Origin: Clostridia bacterium
GTDB lineage: Bacteria > Bacillota > Clostridia > Oscillospirales > CAG-272
Length of the DNA: 58,458 bases
Direction: 5' to 3'
Assembly: GCA_017503325.1 (NCBI GenBank)
Contig: JAFVTI010000017.1
Span: 1-58,458 of the forward strand
Position numbers and translations under genes: made by a program. Each line of letters begins with the position of its first letter. Position 1 is the stretch's first letter. This document shows positions 45,712 through 53,659 of the stretch, piece after piece. The notes beneath the pieces are model-generated. The model saw only the letters and a program-made list of their open reading frames with translations, was not told where the DNA came from and did no database searches.

Positions 45712-45816
45712 CGTAGGGGAGGATATTATCCTCCCGCCCGAAATTGGTTTGTTTTGGTAATATCCCAACAGCAATCCAAATACAACGCGTGCGGGAGGAT
45801 AATATCCTCCCCTACG
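45712..45816. mobile_element. MITE-like 105-base element
   Basis: Perfect 26-base terminal inverted repeats beginning CGTAGGGGAGGATATTATCC and ending CTCCCGC, enclosing 53 bases of non-coding DNA. The ends are themselves near-palindromic. A 104-base relative lies at 52865-52968. Confidence 0.7.
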
Positions 45817-45842
45817 GTGTTAATTGTTTATGTGAGAAAACC

Positions 45843-45971
45843 GTTTCCGTTCTTTCTTTGAGCAAGTAGCCACAAAGAAAGAACCAAAGAAATGGCGTTA
45901 TGCGGGGCTCTGCCCCGCCCCCCGCGACCTTTTTGAAAAAAGGTCGATCAAAAACTTTCATCCTGTGGAGG
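45843..45971 (+). repeat. Repeat family 2, copy 3
   Basis: GTTTCCGTTCTTTCTTTGAG followed by CAAGTAGCC.CAAAGAAAGAACC, GGCGTTATGCGGGG hairpin, then CGACCTTTTTTGAAAAAAGGTCG-type hairpin and GATCAAAAACTTTCATCCTG. Reads toward the 3' end of the glnQ-type gene. Confidence 0.7.
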
Positions 45972-46125
45972 TGATCCGTTGGGGTGGCGGTTGTCCGTTA
46001 TTGTAGGGCGGGGGCTTGCTCCCGCGACCTTTTTGAAAAAAGGTCGATCAAAAACTTTCATCCTGTGGAGGTGAACCGTTGGGGTGACGGTTGTCCGTTA
46101 TTGTAGGGCGGGGGCTTGCTCCCGC
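45921..46125. repeat. 100-base tandem repeat, two units
   Basis: 45921-46020 and 46021-46120 differ at only two positions (GTGATCC/GTGAACC; GGTGGCGG/GGTGACGG). Each unit holds the CGACCTTTTT hairpin, ACTTTCATCCTGTGGAGGTG and a TGTAGGGCGGGGGCTTGCTC segment, which pairs as GCGGG...CCCGC. Confidence 0.85.
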
Positions 46126-46131
46126 CGTGAT

Positions 46132-46875
46132 TTACAGCACCTTCGCAAGGAAATTCTTGAGTCGGTCACTCTTGGGATGGTCAAAGATCTCGGTGGGCGT
46201 TCCCTCTTCGACAATCACACCACCGTCCATGAACACCACGCGCGTTGCAACCTCGCGCGCAAAGCCCATCTCGTGCGTGACCACCAGCATGGTCATGCCC
46301 TTTCTCGCCAGATCCTTCATAACCTCCAGCACCTCGCCTACCATCTCGGGGTCAAGCGCTGAGGTCGGCTCGTCAAACAGCAGTACCTCGGGCTCCATGC
46401 AAAGCGCACGCACAATCGCAATTCTCTGCTTCTGTCCGCCCGACAGCTGGCTGGGATACGCGTTTGCTCTGTCCGCAAGTCCTACCGTATGCAAAAGCTC
46501 CATGGCCCTCTTTTCTGCCTCTGCCTTGCTCTTTTTGAGCAGCTTGGTAGGGGCAAGCGTCATGTTTTTCAGCACCGTCATATGTGGGAACAGATTGAAA
46601 TGCTGGAACACCATGCCCATCTTCTGTCTGTGCAGGTTGATGTTGGTCTTCTTGTCCATCAGGTCCACACCGCCGACCAGAATCTGTCCCGAGGTCGGCA
46701 CCTCCAAGAGGTTGAGCGAGCGCAACAGTGTGGACTTACCGCTGCCCGAAGGGCCGATGATAACCACGACCTCGCCGCGCGCAACGTCCATATCCACGCC
46801 GTCCAGCGCGTGCACGCCGCCTTCATAATGCTTTCTCAGCTCCTTGACGCTGATGATCGTCTCGTTAGCGTTCAC
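46132..46875 (-). CDS. Polar amino-acid ABC transporter, ATP-binding protein (GlnQ/TcyC-like)
   Basis: 247 residues. Walker [11 protein letters not shown]-loop [17 protein letters not shown], signature [15 protein letters not shown], Walker [16 protein letters not shown] and switch His in [10 protein letters not shown] are all present. It powers import by the adjacent permease. It starts at GTG 46875, ten bases after GGAGG, and overlaps the permease end by 11 bases. The typical phrase [11 protein letters not shown] and the LxxPHMTVLxN stretch place it in the polar amino-acid group. Its 3' end abuts the tandem repeats. Confidence 0.95.
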   Translation of the reverse strand: MNANETIISVKELRKHYEGGVHALDGVDMDVARGEVVVIIGPSGSGKSTLLRSLNLLEVPTSGQILVGGVDLMDKKTNINLHRQKMGMVFQHFNLFPHMTVLKNMTLAPTKLLKKSKAEAEKRAMELLHTVGLADRANAYPSQLSGGQKQRIAIVRALCMEPEVLLFDEPTSALDPEMVGEVLEVMKDLARKGMTMLVVTHEMGFAREVATRVVFMDGGVIVEEGTPTEIFDHPKSDRLKNFLAKVL

Positions 46876-48274
46876 TCTTACGCAACCTCCTTTCCAGAAT
46901 TCCGACCAGCTTGGTCAAGCCCAGCACCAGTACGAAATAGATAATTGCCACCGCCAGAAGCGGCATAAAGTTACTGTAGGTTTGCGAGCGGATCTTGATA
47001 CCGCCGCGCGTCAGATCGGCCACGCCGATATAGAATGCAACCGAGGTCTCCTTGAGCAGCGTGATAAACTCGTTACACAAAGACGGCAGCACCACCTTGA
47101 ACGCCTGCGGGATCACGATATGCCACATGGTCGGCCAAAAGCCAAAGCCCAGCGATCTGCCCGCCTCGGTCTGTCCCTGGTCGATGGACATGATACCGCC
47201 GCGGATGATCTCGGAAACGTACGCGCCCGAGTTCAGGCCAAAGCACAGCACGGCTGCAGGGAATTTTTCAATACCGATAGGCAGCAGCAGCACGAAATAG
47301 ATGATCAGCAGCTGCACCATGACCGGCGTGCCGCGGATGGCCGAAATATACAGCCCCACGAGCTTATCAAGATAATATAACTTGTCGGTCTTGTCGTGTA
47401 CGATACGGATCAGCGCACTCACCACACCAAGCACGATACCGAGCAGCAGCGCAAGTGCGGTGATAGCCAGCGTGTTGCCAAGGCCCTCCACCAGATACAG
47501 CCAGCGGTTGTCCTCGATAAAGTTGCGGTAGAACTCGTCGCCCAGGTCGTTGAGCTTTTGCTGCAGGGGCGAGGCGGTGTCCGGGATCTCTGCGTCATAA
47601 TTCTTCAGACCAAAGCACTGGTTGATGCCGTTACGGAAGGTGTTATCGTATTCGATCGACACCACCTCGCCGTTCATGGTAAAGGACATGGTGGACTTGA
47701 CGTCATCCTTGACAGTCACGTAGCCGCCAAGCAGCGCGTCCAGCGCCTCGTCGGACAAATACATCACGGGCTCGCTCTCGCGCGTATCGTAGAAATACAC
47801 GTCAACCTCGCCACTTGTCTTGGGCTGCGCTTCAAGCAGCGACAGCACGTAGCTCTCAACGTGGATCTGAATACCGGTCGCATTGACCTTCTGCCCTGCC
47901 TCTTCTCTCTTATTTGCGTATTCCTTGACAGACACGAACAGATCGTTCTTGTGTGCCTCGTACATGCCGCCAACGTCGGGTGTGGTATACTTGACGTGCG
48001 CGATAAACTCGCGTGCCGCACCGCTTTCAATCGACACGACCTCGATGTCGGTATGCTCCACCGTATACTTCGAGCACTCCGCACCTGCTGTAGGCAGCTC
48101 TGCCAGCGTTTTTTCAATATACGCCTGCGCATCCTCCCGCGTCAGCTCCAGGTCTCCCTTGCGGTTTGCGATAGCATCCACGGCAACCACACCCGCGATC
48201 AGCAGCACGCAAAGGCCAACCAGGCACAAATTGATTATCAGTCTTTTTTTCTTTTGTGAAAAAGGCTTTTTCAT
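46865..48274 (-). CDS. Amino-acid ABC transporter permease with extra N-terminal extracytoplasmic domain
   Basis: 469 residues, about twice the usual permease length. One membrane segment (about 12-32), then ~200 hydrophilic residues of unknown type ([20 protein letters not shown] ... [11 protein letters not shown]), and only then the standard permease: [38 protein letters not shown] and the EAA loop [30 protein letters not shown]. The extra domain is not an obvious solute-binding protein. It lies behind the SBP gene after an intergenic terminator and is coupled to the ATPase gene. Confidence 0.9.
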   Translation of the reverse strand: MKKPFSQKKKRLIINLCLVGLCVLLIAGVVAVDAIANRKGDLELTREDAQAYIEKTLAELPTAGAECSKYTVEHTDIEVVSIESGAAREFIAHVKYTTPDVGGMYEAHKNDLFVSVKEYANKREEAGQKVNATGIQIHVESYVLSLLEAQPKTSGEVDVYFYDTRESEPVMYLSDEALDALLGGYVTVKDDVKSTMSFTMNGEVVSIEYDNTFRNGINQCFGLKNYDAEIPDTASPLQQKLNDLGDEFYRNFIEDNRWLYLVEGLGNTLAITALALLLGIVLGVVSALIRIVHDKTDKLYYLDKLVGLYISAIRGTPVMVQLLIIYFVLLLPIGIEKFPAAVLCFGLNSGAYVSEIIRGGIMSIDQGQTEAGRSLGFGFWPTMWHIVIPQAFKVVLPSLCNEFITLLKETSVAFYIGVADLTRGGIKIRSQTYSNFMPLLAVAIIYFVLVLGLTKLVGILERRLRKSER

Positions 48275-48311
48275 ACAAATATTTCCTTACAGTATATCTC
48301 TCTAAACTTCA

Positions 48312-48344
48312 AAAAACATGGGATGGTATTCCCATCCCACGTTT
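48312..48344 (-). terminator. Terminator between binding-protein and permease genes
   Basis: On the minus strand, stem TGGGATGG/CCATCCCA followed by TGTTTTTT. Partial termination here would give more binding protein than permease. Confidence 0.7.
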
Positions 48345-48362
48345 TCGGATGCCCATTGGGTC

Positions 48363-49181
48363 TTACTTGATGTACTTTGCGATGATGGCGTCAATGGTAC
48401 CGTCAGCGGTCAGCTCCTTGATCGCATTGTTGATCGCATCCAGCAGCTCGGTGTTGCCCTTCTTGATGCAGATTGCGTAGTCCTCGTTAGCATACGCGGT
48501 ATCCAGAACCTTCAGGCCTGCATTTGCAGCAACCAGAGCCTTAGCGGGCTCGTTATCGATGATTACGCAGTCCACGCTGCCACCCAACAGCGCAAGAACT
48601 GCCTCGTTGCCGTTAGAGTAAGTGGTTACGTTCTCAGCACCGAAATCGCCGGTCGCATAGATATCACCGGTGGTGCCCAGCTGAACGCCTACCTTGTAAG
48701 CTGCACCCTCTGCGAACAGATCGTCAGCAGTGGTAATGGGGGAATCTTCCTTTACGATAATGACCTGCTTGCCGTTTGCATAAGAGGTAGAGAAGTCAAC
48801 CTCCTTCAGACGGTCCTCGGTCACGGTCATGCCGGCCATACCGAAATCAACGGAGCCTTCGTTTACAGCGGTGATGATGGAATCGAATTCCATATCCACG
48901 ATCTCCAGGGTCATGCCCAGCTTTTCAGCGATCGCAGCAGCGATCTCAGCGTCGATACCCACGATCTTGCCGTCCTTGTAGAACTCGTAGGGCTGGAAGT
49001 AAGCGTTGGTAGCCATCTTGAGAACCTTGGGAGCTTCGTTCTCGGCGGGCTCGGTGGTAGCAGCAGCGGTCGTGGTCTCGGTAGAGCCCTTGTTTTCTTC
49101 GCCACCGTCACAAGCGGTAAATACGGCGATACCGGTCAGAACCAGCATCAGAGCCATCATCATTGCAATAATCTTTTTCAT
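48363..49181 (-). CDS. Amino-acid ABC transporter, substrate-binding lipoprotein
   Basis: 272 residues: signal peptide with a Cys at about 24 (AVFTAC, a loose lipobox), a Thr/Glu-rich linker (STETTTAAATTEPAENEAP) and an SBP_bac_3 domain (LKMATNAYFQPYEFYKDGKIVGIDAEIAAAIAEKLG; DFGMAGMTVTEDRLKEVDFSTSYA). The Arg in TEDR and the aromatic pocket fit binding of an alpha-amino acid; the exact ligand is unknown. AAGGAG before ATG; first gene of the import operon. Confidence 0.93.
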   Translation of the reverse strand: MKKIIAMMMALMLVLTGIAVFTACDGGEENKGSTETTTAAATTEPAENEAPKVLKMATNAYFQPYEFYKDGKIVGIDAEIAAAIAEKLGMTLEIVDMEFDSIITAVNEGSVDFGMAGMTVTEDRLKEVDFSTSYANGKQVIIVKEDSPITTADDLFAEGAAYKVGVQLGTTGDIYATGDFGAENVTTYSNGNEAVLALLGGSVDCVIIDNEPAKALVAANAGLKVLDTAYANEDYAICIKKGNTELLDAINNAIKELTADGTIDAIIAKYIK

Positions 49182-49234
49182 GGTAGTTTCTCCTTTGGAA
49201 CCGGTGCATCTGTTGCACTTGGAATATGTGCATA

Positions 49235-49263
49235 ATTATACACCGTTATTCATGCTTTGTCAA
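49235..49263 (-). promoter_or_regulatory. Promoter of the amino-acid importer operon
   Basis: Minus strand TTGACA (49258-49263), 17-base spacer, TATAAT (49235-49240). Confidence 0.75.
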
Positions 49264-49386
49264 CCCTTTTTCAGTAAAAACATGTACGAACTTCCCGATT
49301 TTCATGGCTTTGTTTTGTAGCATTTTCACCATTCGATGAATATTCGGTATTTTTATGCATGAATATTTGCATATTTTTTGCGCAAG

Positions 49387-49414
49387 AAAAGCCCCGCGGC
49401 CTGCGCCGCGGGGC
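49387..49414 (-). terminator. Terminator after rubrerythrin
   Basis: Perfect 10-bp GC stem GCCCCGCGGC/GCCGCGGGGC with a 4-base loop; minus strand continues TTTTCTTG. The gap 49264-49471 otherwise shows nothing. Confidence 0.75.
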
Positions 49415-49471
49415 AAGGATGCCAAAAATACTTGGAGGAGTATATTGATGAACTATCCGATTTTTATCTTA

Positions 49472-50011
49472 TCAATAGTTTTCAGCCTTGATCTCGAAGT
49501 ATGCCTGAGGATGTGCGCAAACGGGGCACATACCGGGAGCAGACTTGCCGATGACGATGTGACCGCAGTTACGGCAGACCCAGGTAGCCTCGCCATCCTT
49601 GGAGAACACGATCTTGTTCTCAACGTTGCCGATCAGCTTTCTGTATCTTTCCTCATGCTCCTTTTCGATCTTGCCAACAGCCTCGAACAGGTAAGCGATG
49701 CGGGTAAAGCCCTCTTCGCGAGCAGTCTTTGCAAAGCCTGCGTACATATCGGTCCACTCGTAGTTCTCGCCTTCTGCAGCATCAGCAAGGTTGGTCAGGG
49801 TGTCCGGAATATTGCCGCCGTGCAGCTCCTTGAACCACAGCTTTGCGTGTTCCTTTTCGTTGTTGGCGGTCTCTTCAAAGATTGCTGCGATCTGCTCGTA
49901 GCCTTCTTTTCTTGCCTTGGATGCATAGTAGGTGTACTTATTTCTTGCCTGAGATTCGCCTGCAAATGCAGCCATCAAATTCTTTTCGGTTTGAGATCCT
50001 CTGAGTTCCAT
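49472..50011 (-). CDS. rbr: Rubrerythrin
   Basis: Reduces hydrogen peroxide in anaerobes. 179 residues: di-iron four-helix domain with [31 protein letters not shown] and the second-half [24 protein letters not shown] ligands, then a C-terminal rubredoxin domain with two CxxC-type pairs ([18 protein letters not shown]). Length is normal. AAAGGAG lies before ATG. It follows the Fur-family gene by 33 bases on the same strand, so the two form a peroxide-response operon. Confidence 0.96.
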   Translation of the reverse strand: MELRGSQTEKNLMAAFAGESQARNKYTYYASKARKEGYEQIAAIFEETANNEKEHAKLWFKELHGGNIPDTLTNLADAAEGENYEWTDMYAGFAKTAREEGFTRIAYLFEAVGKIEKEHEERYRKLIGNVENKIVFSKDGEATWVCRNCGHIVIGKSAPGMCPVCAHPQAYFEIKAENY

Positions 50012-50044
50012 TGTAAAAATTCTCCTTTATTATTGTTATGATTT

Positions 50045-50431
50045 TTAATTGGGTTCTTGATTACAGGTCGGACAAAGTCCGAAAAATTGTACGTGACACG
50101 CGTCTATGCGACCGCCCTGCACGGGCACCGCGCCCTGTTCCAGCGCTGCGGTATCGTCGATCACCACGTCGCTGACCGCTCCGCAGCACCGACATACCAT
50201 GTGCGCGTGCCGCCCAAGCGTAACGTCAAAGCAATCCGAGCTGCCTGCCAAAACAAGCCTTTGCAGCTCGCCGCTCTCAGCCGCCTCGGCGAGGACACGG
50301 AACACAGTCGCTCTGGAGATGGCTGGGTCCTCTTTGTGTACCGCCCCCAGCACGTCCCCTGCCGTCGGGTGGTCCAACGCGGATACGACCTGCATCACAA
50401 GCTCGGTTTGATGCGTTTTCCTTGTTCTCAT
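50045..50431 (-). CDS. perR: Fur-family peroxide regulator (PerR-like)
   Basis: 128 residues. Winged helix HPTAGDVLGAVHKEDPAISRATVFRVLAEAAESGEL, then the dimer/metal domain with RHAHMVCRCCGAVSDVV and a C-terminal LCPTC, giving the structural Cys4 zinc site. Adjacency to rubrerythrin supports PerR rather than Fur or Zur, though this is inference. Its start region is shorter than most PerR proteins. AAGGAG precedes ATG. Confidence 0.82.
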   Translation of the reverse strand: MRTRKTHQTELVMQVVSALDHPTAGDVLGAVHKEDPAISRATVFRVLAEAAESGELQRLVLAGSSDCFDVTLGRHAHMVCRCCGAVSDVVIDDTAALEQGAVPVQGGRIDACHVQFFGLCPTCNQEPN

Positions 50432-50463
50432 ACAAAGTCGCTCCTTATTGAGACTGTGTCTTA

Positions 50464-50491
50464 ATTATATCATATTTTTTGATTTTGTCAA
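50464..50491 (-). promoter_or_regulatory. Promoter of perR-rbr
   Basis: Minus strand TTGACA (50486-50491), 16-base spacer, TATAAT (50464-50469); an AGAC.ACA.GTCT palindrome lies just downstream of the -10. No clear PerR box of standard form was recognised. Confidence 0.6.
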
Positions 50492-50520
50492 GAGGTTTAC
50501 AAAAATTTTTTTAGGAAATT

Positions 50521-51189
50521 TCAGACTTCTCTTTTACCGGGCGTCCAATCCACGTCCGGCAATTCATCCGCAAGCTCGTCCTCGGGAATCTCCTCGTCTG
50601 CGTCTCCATCGCGCAGCTTTTTATAGCGCACGCCCTGATATGCCCCGACGATGGCAAGCCCCAGGCCCGCCTTAGCCGTCCACTCCACGGTGCGCTGCAA
50701 AAGCAGCGTGACCTCCTTGACGCTCAGCTGCGTTTCGGGATAGATGAAATCCTCCACCGTCTCCTCCATCTCTTCAAGCGCCAGGCACGTTTCCCTTTGC
50801 CCAACAAGATCGGTGATCTGCTTCGGGCAAACAATAAAGATCACGATGACGAATGCGCCCAGAATGATCAACGCCTTGATCAGATGCTTGCGCTGTGCGC
50901 CCTTTTTGGAGCCCAGGCACATGACCACAGGCACGGTGCACGCAAGGATCAGCGGCACGGTATAGCCGATCACGATCGCGATCCAGCCAAAGTGATTCAT
51001 TTTCTTCTCGATCAATTTATCCTGCACCTCGGCAAACTGATCGTTGATCATATTCAAGGAAACGCCCAGCAACACGCTCAAAATCAGGATACCCAATACC
51101 ACGCGTATCCAATCAAAGCCGATGCGATCAAACACGCGCCTGATCGGCGACTCGGGCTTTGCAACGCTGTTATTCTCTTGCTTTTCCAT
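50521..51189 (-). CDS. Membrane protein, unknown
   Basis: 222 residues. Three hydrophobic segments: about 28-46 (VVLGILILSVLLGVSLNMI), 68-90 (GWIAIVIGYTVPLILACTVPVVM) and 103-120 (ALIILGAFVIVIFIV), then a hydrophilic region and an acidic tail (GDADEEIPEDELADELPDVD). No known domain seen. Start at 51189 behind AAGGAG (11-base gap); the longer frame crosses the promoter and is rejected. Confidence 0.72.
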   Translation of the reverse strand: MEKQENNSVAKPESPIRRVFDRIGFDWIRVVLGILILSVLLGVSLNMINDQFAEVQDKLIEKKMNHFGWIAIVIGYTVPLILACTVPVVMCLGSKKGAQRKHLIKALIILGAFVIVIFIVCPKQITDLVGQRETCLALEEMEETVEDFIYPETQLSVKEVTLLLQRTVEWTAKAGLGLAIVGAYQGVRYKKLRDGDADEEIPEDELADELPDVDWTPGKREV

Positions 51190-51222
51190 CGGGGACCACG
51201 CTCCTTTGTTCAAACTGGCTTT

Positions 51223-51251
51223 ATTATACCACACTCCGCGCACTTTGTCCA
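51223..51251 (-). promoter_or_regulatory. Promoter of the 50521-51189 gene
   Basis: Minus strand TGGACA (51246-51251), 17-base spacer, TATAAT (51223-51228). Confidence 0.55.
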
Positions 51252-51279
51252 GTACTGCGGCAAAAATCCCGCGCGGGCG

Positions 51280-51308
51280 TTGACACTTTTTCGCGCGTGT
51301 GATATAAT
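51280..51308 (+). promoter_or_regulatory. Promoter of the small Cys protein-birA operon
   Basis: TTGACA (51280-51285), 17-base spacer, TATAAT (51303-51308). Confidence 0.7.
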
Positions 51309-51334
51309 TATGTAAAAGAAAGCGAGGCGAGCGT

Positions 51335-51535
51335 ATGGCAACCGAACAAAAAAAGATCAAGCAAGGAAACTGCGAAAGCTGTGAATTTTACGACTACGAC
51401 GAGGAATACGACGCATACGTTTGTCTGGTCTCGTTGGACGAGGACGACATGTGCGACTTTCTCTCGCATAACACGGGACATTGCCCCTATTACCGCTTTT
51501 ACGACGAATACAAGAGCGTGCAAAAGCAGAATTGA
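51335..51535 (+). CDS. Small four-cysteine protein (DUF6472-like)
   Basis: 66 residues with CESCEFYDYDEEYDAYVC and GHCPYY: four cysteines in a spacing that could bind zinc or iron. The acidic aromatic pattern and ending YYRFYDEYKSVQKQN match what I recall as the DUF6472 family of clostridia; function unknown. GCGAGG site before ATG; in operon with birA, 43 bases upstream. Confidence 0.8.
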   Translation: MATEQKKIKQGNCESCEFYDYDEEYDAYVCLVSLDEDDMCDFLSHNTGHCPYYRFYDEYKSVQKQN

Positions 51536-51578
51536 CGCGTCATAAAAGCAAAAAAGATCACAAAAAGGAGTAACGGAC

Positions 51579-52307
51579 ATGCCAAAATCGCAATCCTTGC
51601 GCGTTTTGCGCTACGAAAGGATCGATTCCACCAATCTCGAAGCGCGCCGCCTGGCCGCAAATGAGCCGCCGCAAAGCACGCTGATCATCGCGCGCGAGCA
51701 AAGCGCGGGCCGCGGACGCATGGACCGCTCCTTTTACTCCCCTGCCGACACAGGGCTTTATATGACGCTGCTCTATTATCCCGACCGCCCGATCTCTGAG
51801 CTCTCGGGGCTGACCTGCGCGGCCGCGCTTGCAAGTGCCCTGGCCATCGAGCAGCAAAGCGGTCTTTCCCCGCGCATCAAATGGGTCAACGACCTTTATC
51901 TGGACGGCAAAAAGGTATGCGGCATTCTTTGCGAGTCGTTCGGCACACCGCACGGCACGGCTATATCGGTCGGCATCGGCATCAATCTGACCACCAAGGA
52001 TTTTCCGGACGCGCTTGGCAGCATTGCGGGCAGCCTGCAGCGGCCGATTGACCCCGAGCAGCTGGCACAACTGATCTGCGATTCCCTGCTCCCTTACCTG
52101 CAAAGCGGCGACAATACGCTGTGGCTGAGCGGCTACCGCGAACGCTTTATGCTGCGCGGCGTGCGTGTGAATTGTATGACGTCGGGCGGCACGTTTCCCG
52201 CCACCGTGCTGGATATTACCGACGAGGGCGCGCTGACGGTGCAAGCGGACGACGGCAAGATGCATATATTGTATGCAGGTGAGGTTGCTCACATTCCTTT
52301 ACTATAA
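51579..52307 (+). CDS. birA: Biotin--protein ligase, monofunctional
   Basis: Attaches biotin to carboxylase subunits via biotinyl-AMP. 242 residues: DSTNLEARR start, the ATP/biotin loop EQSAGRGRMDRSFYSP, KWVNDLYLDGKKVCGILCES, GIGINLTT, and a C-terminal SH3-like domain (GTFPATVLDITDEGALTVQADDG). The N-terminal helix-turn-helix of repressor-type BirA is absent, so it is catalytic only. AAGGAG before ATG. Confidence 0.93.
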   Translation: MPKSQSLRVLRYERIDSTNLEARRLAANEPPQSTLIIAREQSAGRGRMDRSFYSPADTGLYMTLLYYPDRPISELSGLTCAAALASALAIEQQSGLSPRIKWVNDLYLDGKKVCGILCESFGTPHGTAISVGIGINLTTKDFPDALGSIAGSLQRPIDPEQLAQLICDSLLPYLQSGDNTLWLSGYRERFMLRGVRVNCMTSGGTFPATVLDITDEGALTVQADDGKMHILYAGEVAHIPLL

Positions 52308-52326
52308 TATTTTTGGGAGGTATACC

Positions 52327-52827
52327 ATGTTTTACGAGATTTCCCCTTATGAGATTCAAGATAACGTATTCAAGGCCATTGACAAGGACTGGATGCTGAT
52401 CACGGCAGCCAAGGACGGCCGCCCCAACTCCATGACTGCGTCCTGGGGTTCTCTGGGCATTCTCTGGAACAAGCCCATTGCCATCTGCTTTGTGCGCCCG
52501 CAGCGCTATACCTACGAATTCTGTGAGAGCGCAGATACGCTCTCCCTGACCTTTTTTGACGAGCAATGGCGCGACGCGCTGAAAATCTGCGGCAGAAAGA
52601 GCGGCAGAGATATCGATAAATACGCAGAAACAGGCCTGACACCCGTATTTGACGGCGACACGCCCTACCTTGCCCAGGCGCGCATGGTGCTGATCTGCAA
52701 AAAGCTGTACGTGGACGACCTCAAGAAGGCCAACTTCCTCGATCCTGCGCTGCTCAAGAATTACCCCATCGACGACTTCCACCGCGTCTATATCTGCGAG
52801 ATCACCAAGGTGCTGGTGAAGGAATAA
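52327..52827 (+). CDS. Flavin reductase-like (flavoredoxin-type) FMN protein
   Basis: 166 residues of the split-barrel flavin reductase fold: ITAAKDGRPNSMTASWGSLGILWNKPIAICFVRPQRYTYEF near the N-terminus is the FMN-binding signature of flavoredoxins; LSLTFFDE and YLAQARMVLICKKLY are later strands. It binds FMN and transfers electrons, partner unknown. Start 52327 (GGGAGG upstream); it follows birA by 19 bases and may be in its operon. Confidence 0.88.
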   Translation: MFYEISPYEIQDNVFKAIDKDWMLITAAKDGRPNSMTASWGSLGILWNKPIAICFVRPQRYTYEFCESADTLSLTFFDEQWRDALKICGRKSGRDIDKYAETGLTPVFDGDTPYLAQARMVLICKKLYVDDLKKANFLDPALLKNYPIDDFHRVYICEITKVLVKE

Positions 52828-52864
52828 CATCCGGCGGGGTTTCCACCATCCCGTACGGTTTGCT

Positions 52865-52968
52865 CGTAGGGGAAGATATTATCTTCCCGCACGCAAACAG
52901 TTTTAGAACGCATCATCCGTACGCCATCCTTGCACATCGCGTACGGGAAAGTAATACCTTCCCCTACG
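52865..52968. mobile_element. MITE-like 104-base element, second copy
   Basis: Ends CGTAGGGGAAGATATTATCT-TCCCGC and a degraded inverse (TACGGGAAAGTAATACCTTC then CCCTACG), with unrelated internal sequence. Same length and end design as 45712-45816, but with A/T in place of G/C at paired end positions. An apparent long ORF start upstream of yfcE is created by this element. Confidence 0.65.
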
Positions 52969-53012
52969 TTCACATGGTGCATACCAATCATCCAACGAAA
53001 CGGAGAAAAACC

Positions 53013-53543
53013 ATGAAACTACTCATCGCATCCGATCTGCACGGCGGTGCGGACGCTTGTGCCAAGCTGTGCGACATTTTTGCCCAAAGCGAAGCAGACA
53101 GGCTGATTTTGCTTGGCGACGTGCTCTATCACGGTCCGCGCAACGATCTGCCCGACGGCTATGCACCCAAGGCGGTCATCCCTATGCTGAACAACCTTGC
53201 CGACAGAATTCTCTGCGTGCGCGGCAACTGCGACGCCGAGGTGGACGGCATGGTGCTGGACTTTGACGTGCTGACCGACTCCCGCACCCTCTTTGACGGC
53301 GACCTTTGCCTCTATTTGCACCACGGCCACCACGACCTGCCCGCGCTTGCGCCCGGCACGGTGGTGCTGTATGGGCACACGCATATTGTGGAACATCATG
53401 AGCAAAACGGGCTTTTCTACTTCAATCCGGGCTCGGTGACCATTCCCAAGGGAGGCAATCCCCCGTCTTACATGCTCTACGAAAACCGAACCTTCACGGC
53501 TTACAGCCTTGACGGAGACGTGCTGTTTGAAAAAAGTGTGTAA
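53013..53543 (+). CDS. yfcE: YfcE-type phosphodiesterase
   Basis: 176 residues of the calcineurin-like fold: ASDLHGG, LLGDVLYHGPRND, VRGNCDAEVD, YLHHGHH and YGHTHI are the metal-binding blocks; FNPGSVTIPKGG closes the domain. YfcE-type enzymes hydrolyse phosphodiesters in vitro using manganese; physiological substrate uncertain. Start 53013 behind CGGAG, inside a longer open frame that has no better start. Confidence 0.92.
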   Translation: MKLLIASDLHGGADACAKLCDIFAQSEADRLILLGDVLYHGPRNDLPDGYAPKAVIPMLNNLADRILCVRGNCDAEVDGMVLDFDVLTDSRTLFDGDLCLYLHHGHHDLPALAPGTVVLYGHTHIVEHHEQNGLFYFNPGSVTIPKGGNPPSYMLYENRTFTAYSLDGDVLFEKSV

Positions 53544-53570
53544 TGCGCGCAAAAAATATAGCGTAACCTC

Positions 53571-53599
53571 TTGATTTTTCGCGTTTTTTTTGATAAAAT
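53571..53599 (+). promoter_or_regulatory. Promoter of guaA
   Basis: TTGATT (53571-53576), 17-base spacer, TAAAAT (53594-53599). No purine riboswitch was recognised in the short leader. Confidence 0.5.
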
Positions 53600-53659
53600 T
53601 TTTTATATATTTGAATGCAGGATACGCCAAACACGCATCCCTTCCAAGGAGGATTTTTT

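Larger units (their letters stand above)
45401..46131. other. Repeat-dense convergent intergenic region
   Basis: 731 bases without a gene. In order: three 45-base tandem repeats, repeat family 2 in reverse orientation, a terminator (45675-45710), a 105-base element with 26-base inverted ends, repeat family 2 in forward orientation, and two 100-base tandem repeats ending at the glnQ-type gene. The whole block is broadly palindromic. Confidence 0.8.

Noticed and set aside
45422..46125. CRISPR array
   Set aside because: The units are repeated whole with no unique spacers, only two or three copies, and no cas genes are nearby.
52860..53012. Extended start of YfcE
   Set aside because: The added 51 codons come from the MITE-like element; the protein family begins at MKLLIASDLHGG.
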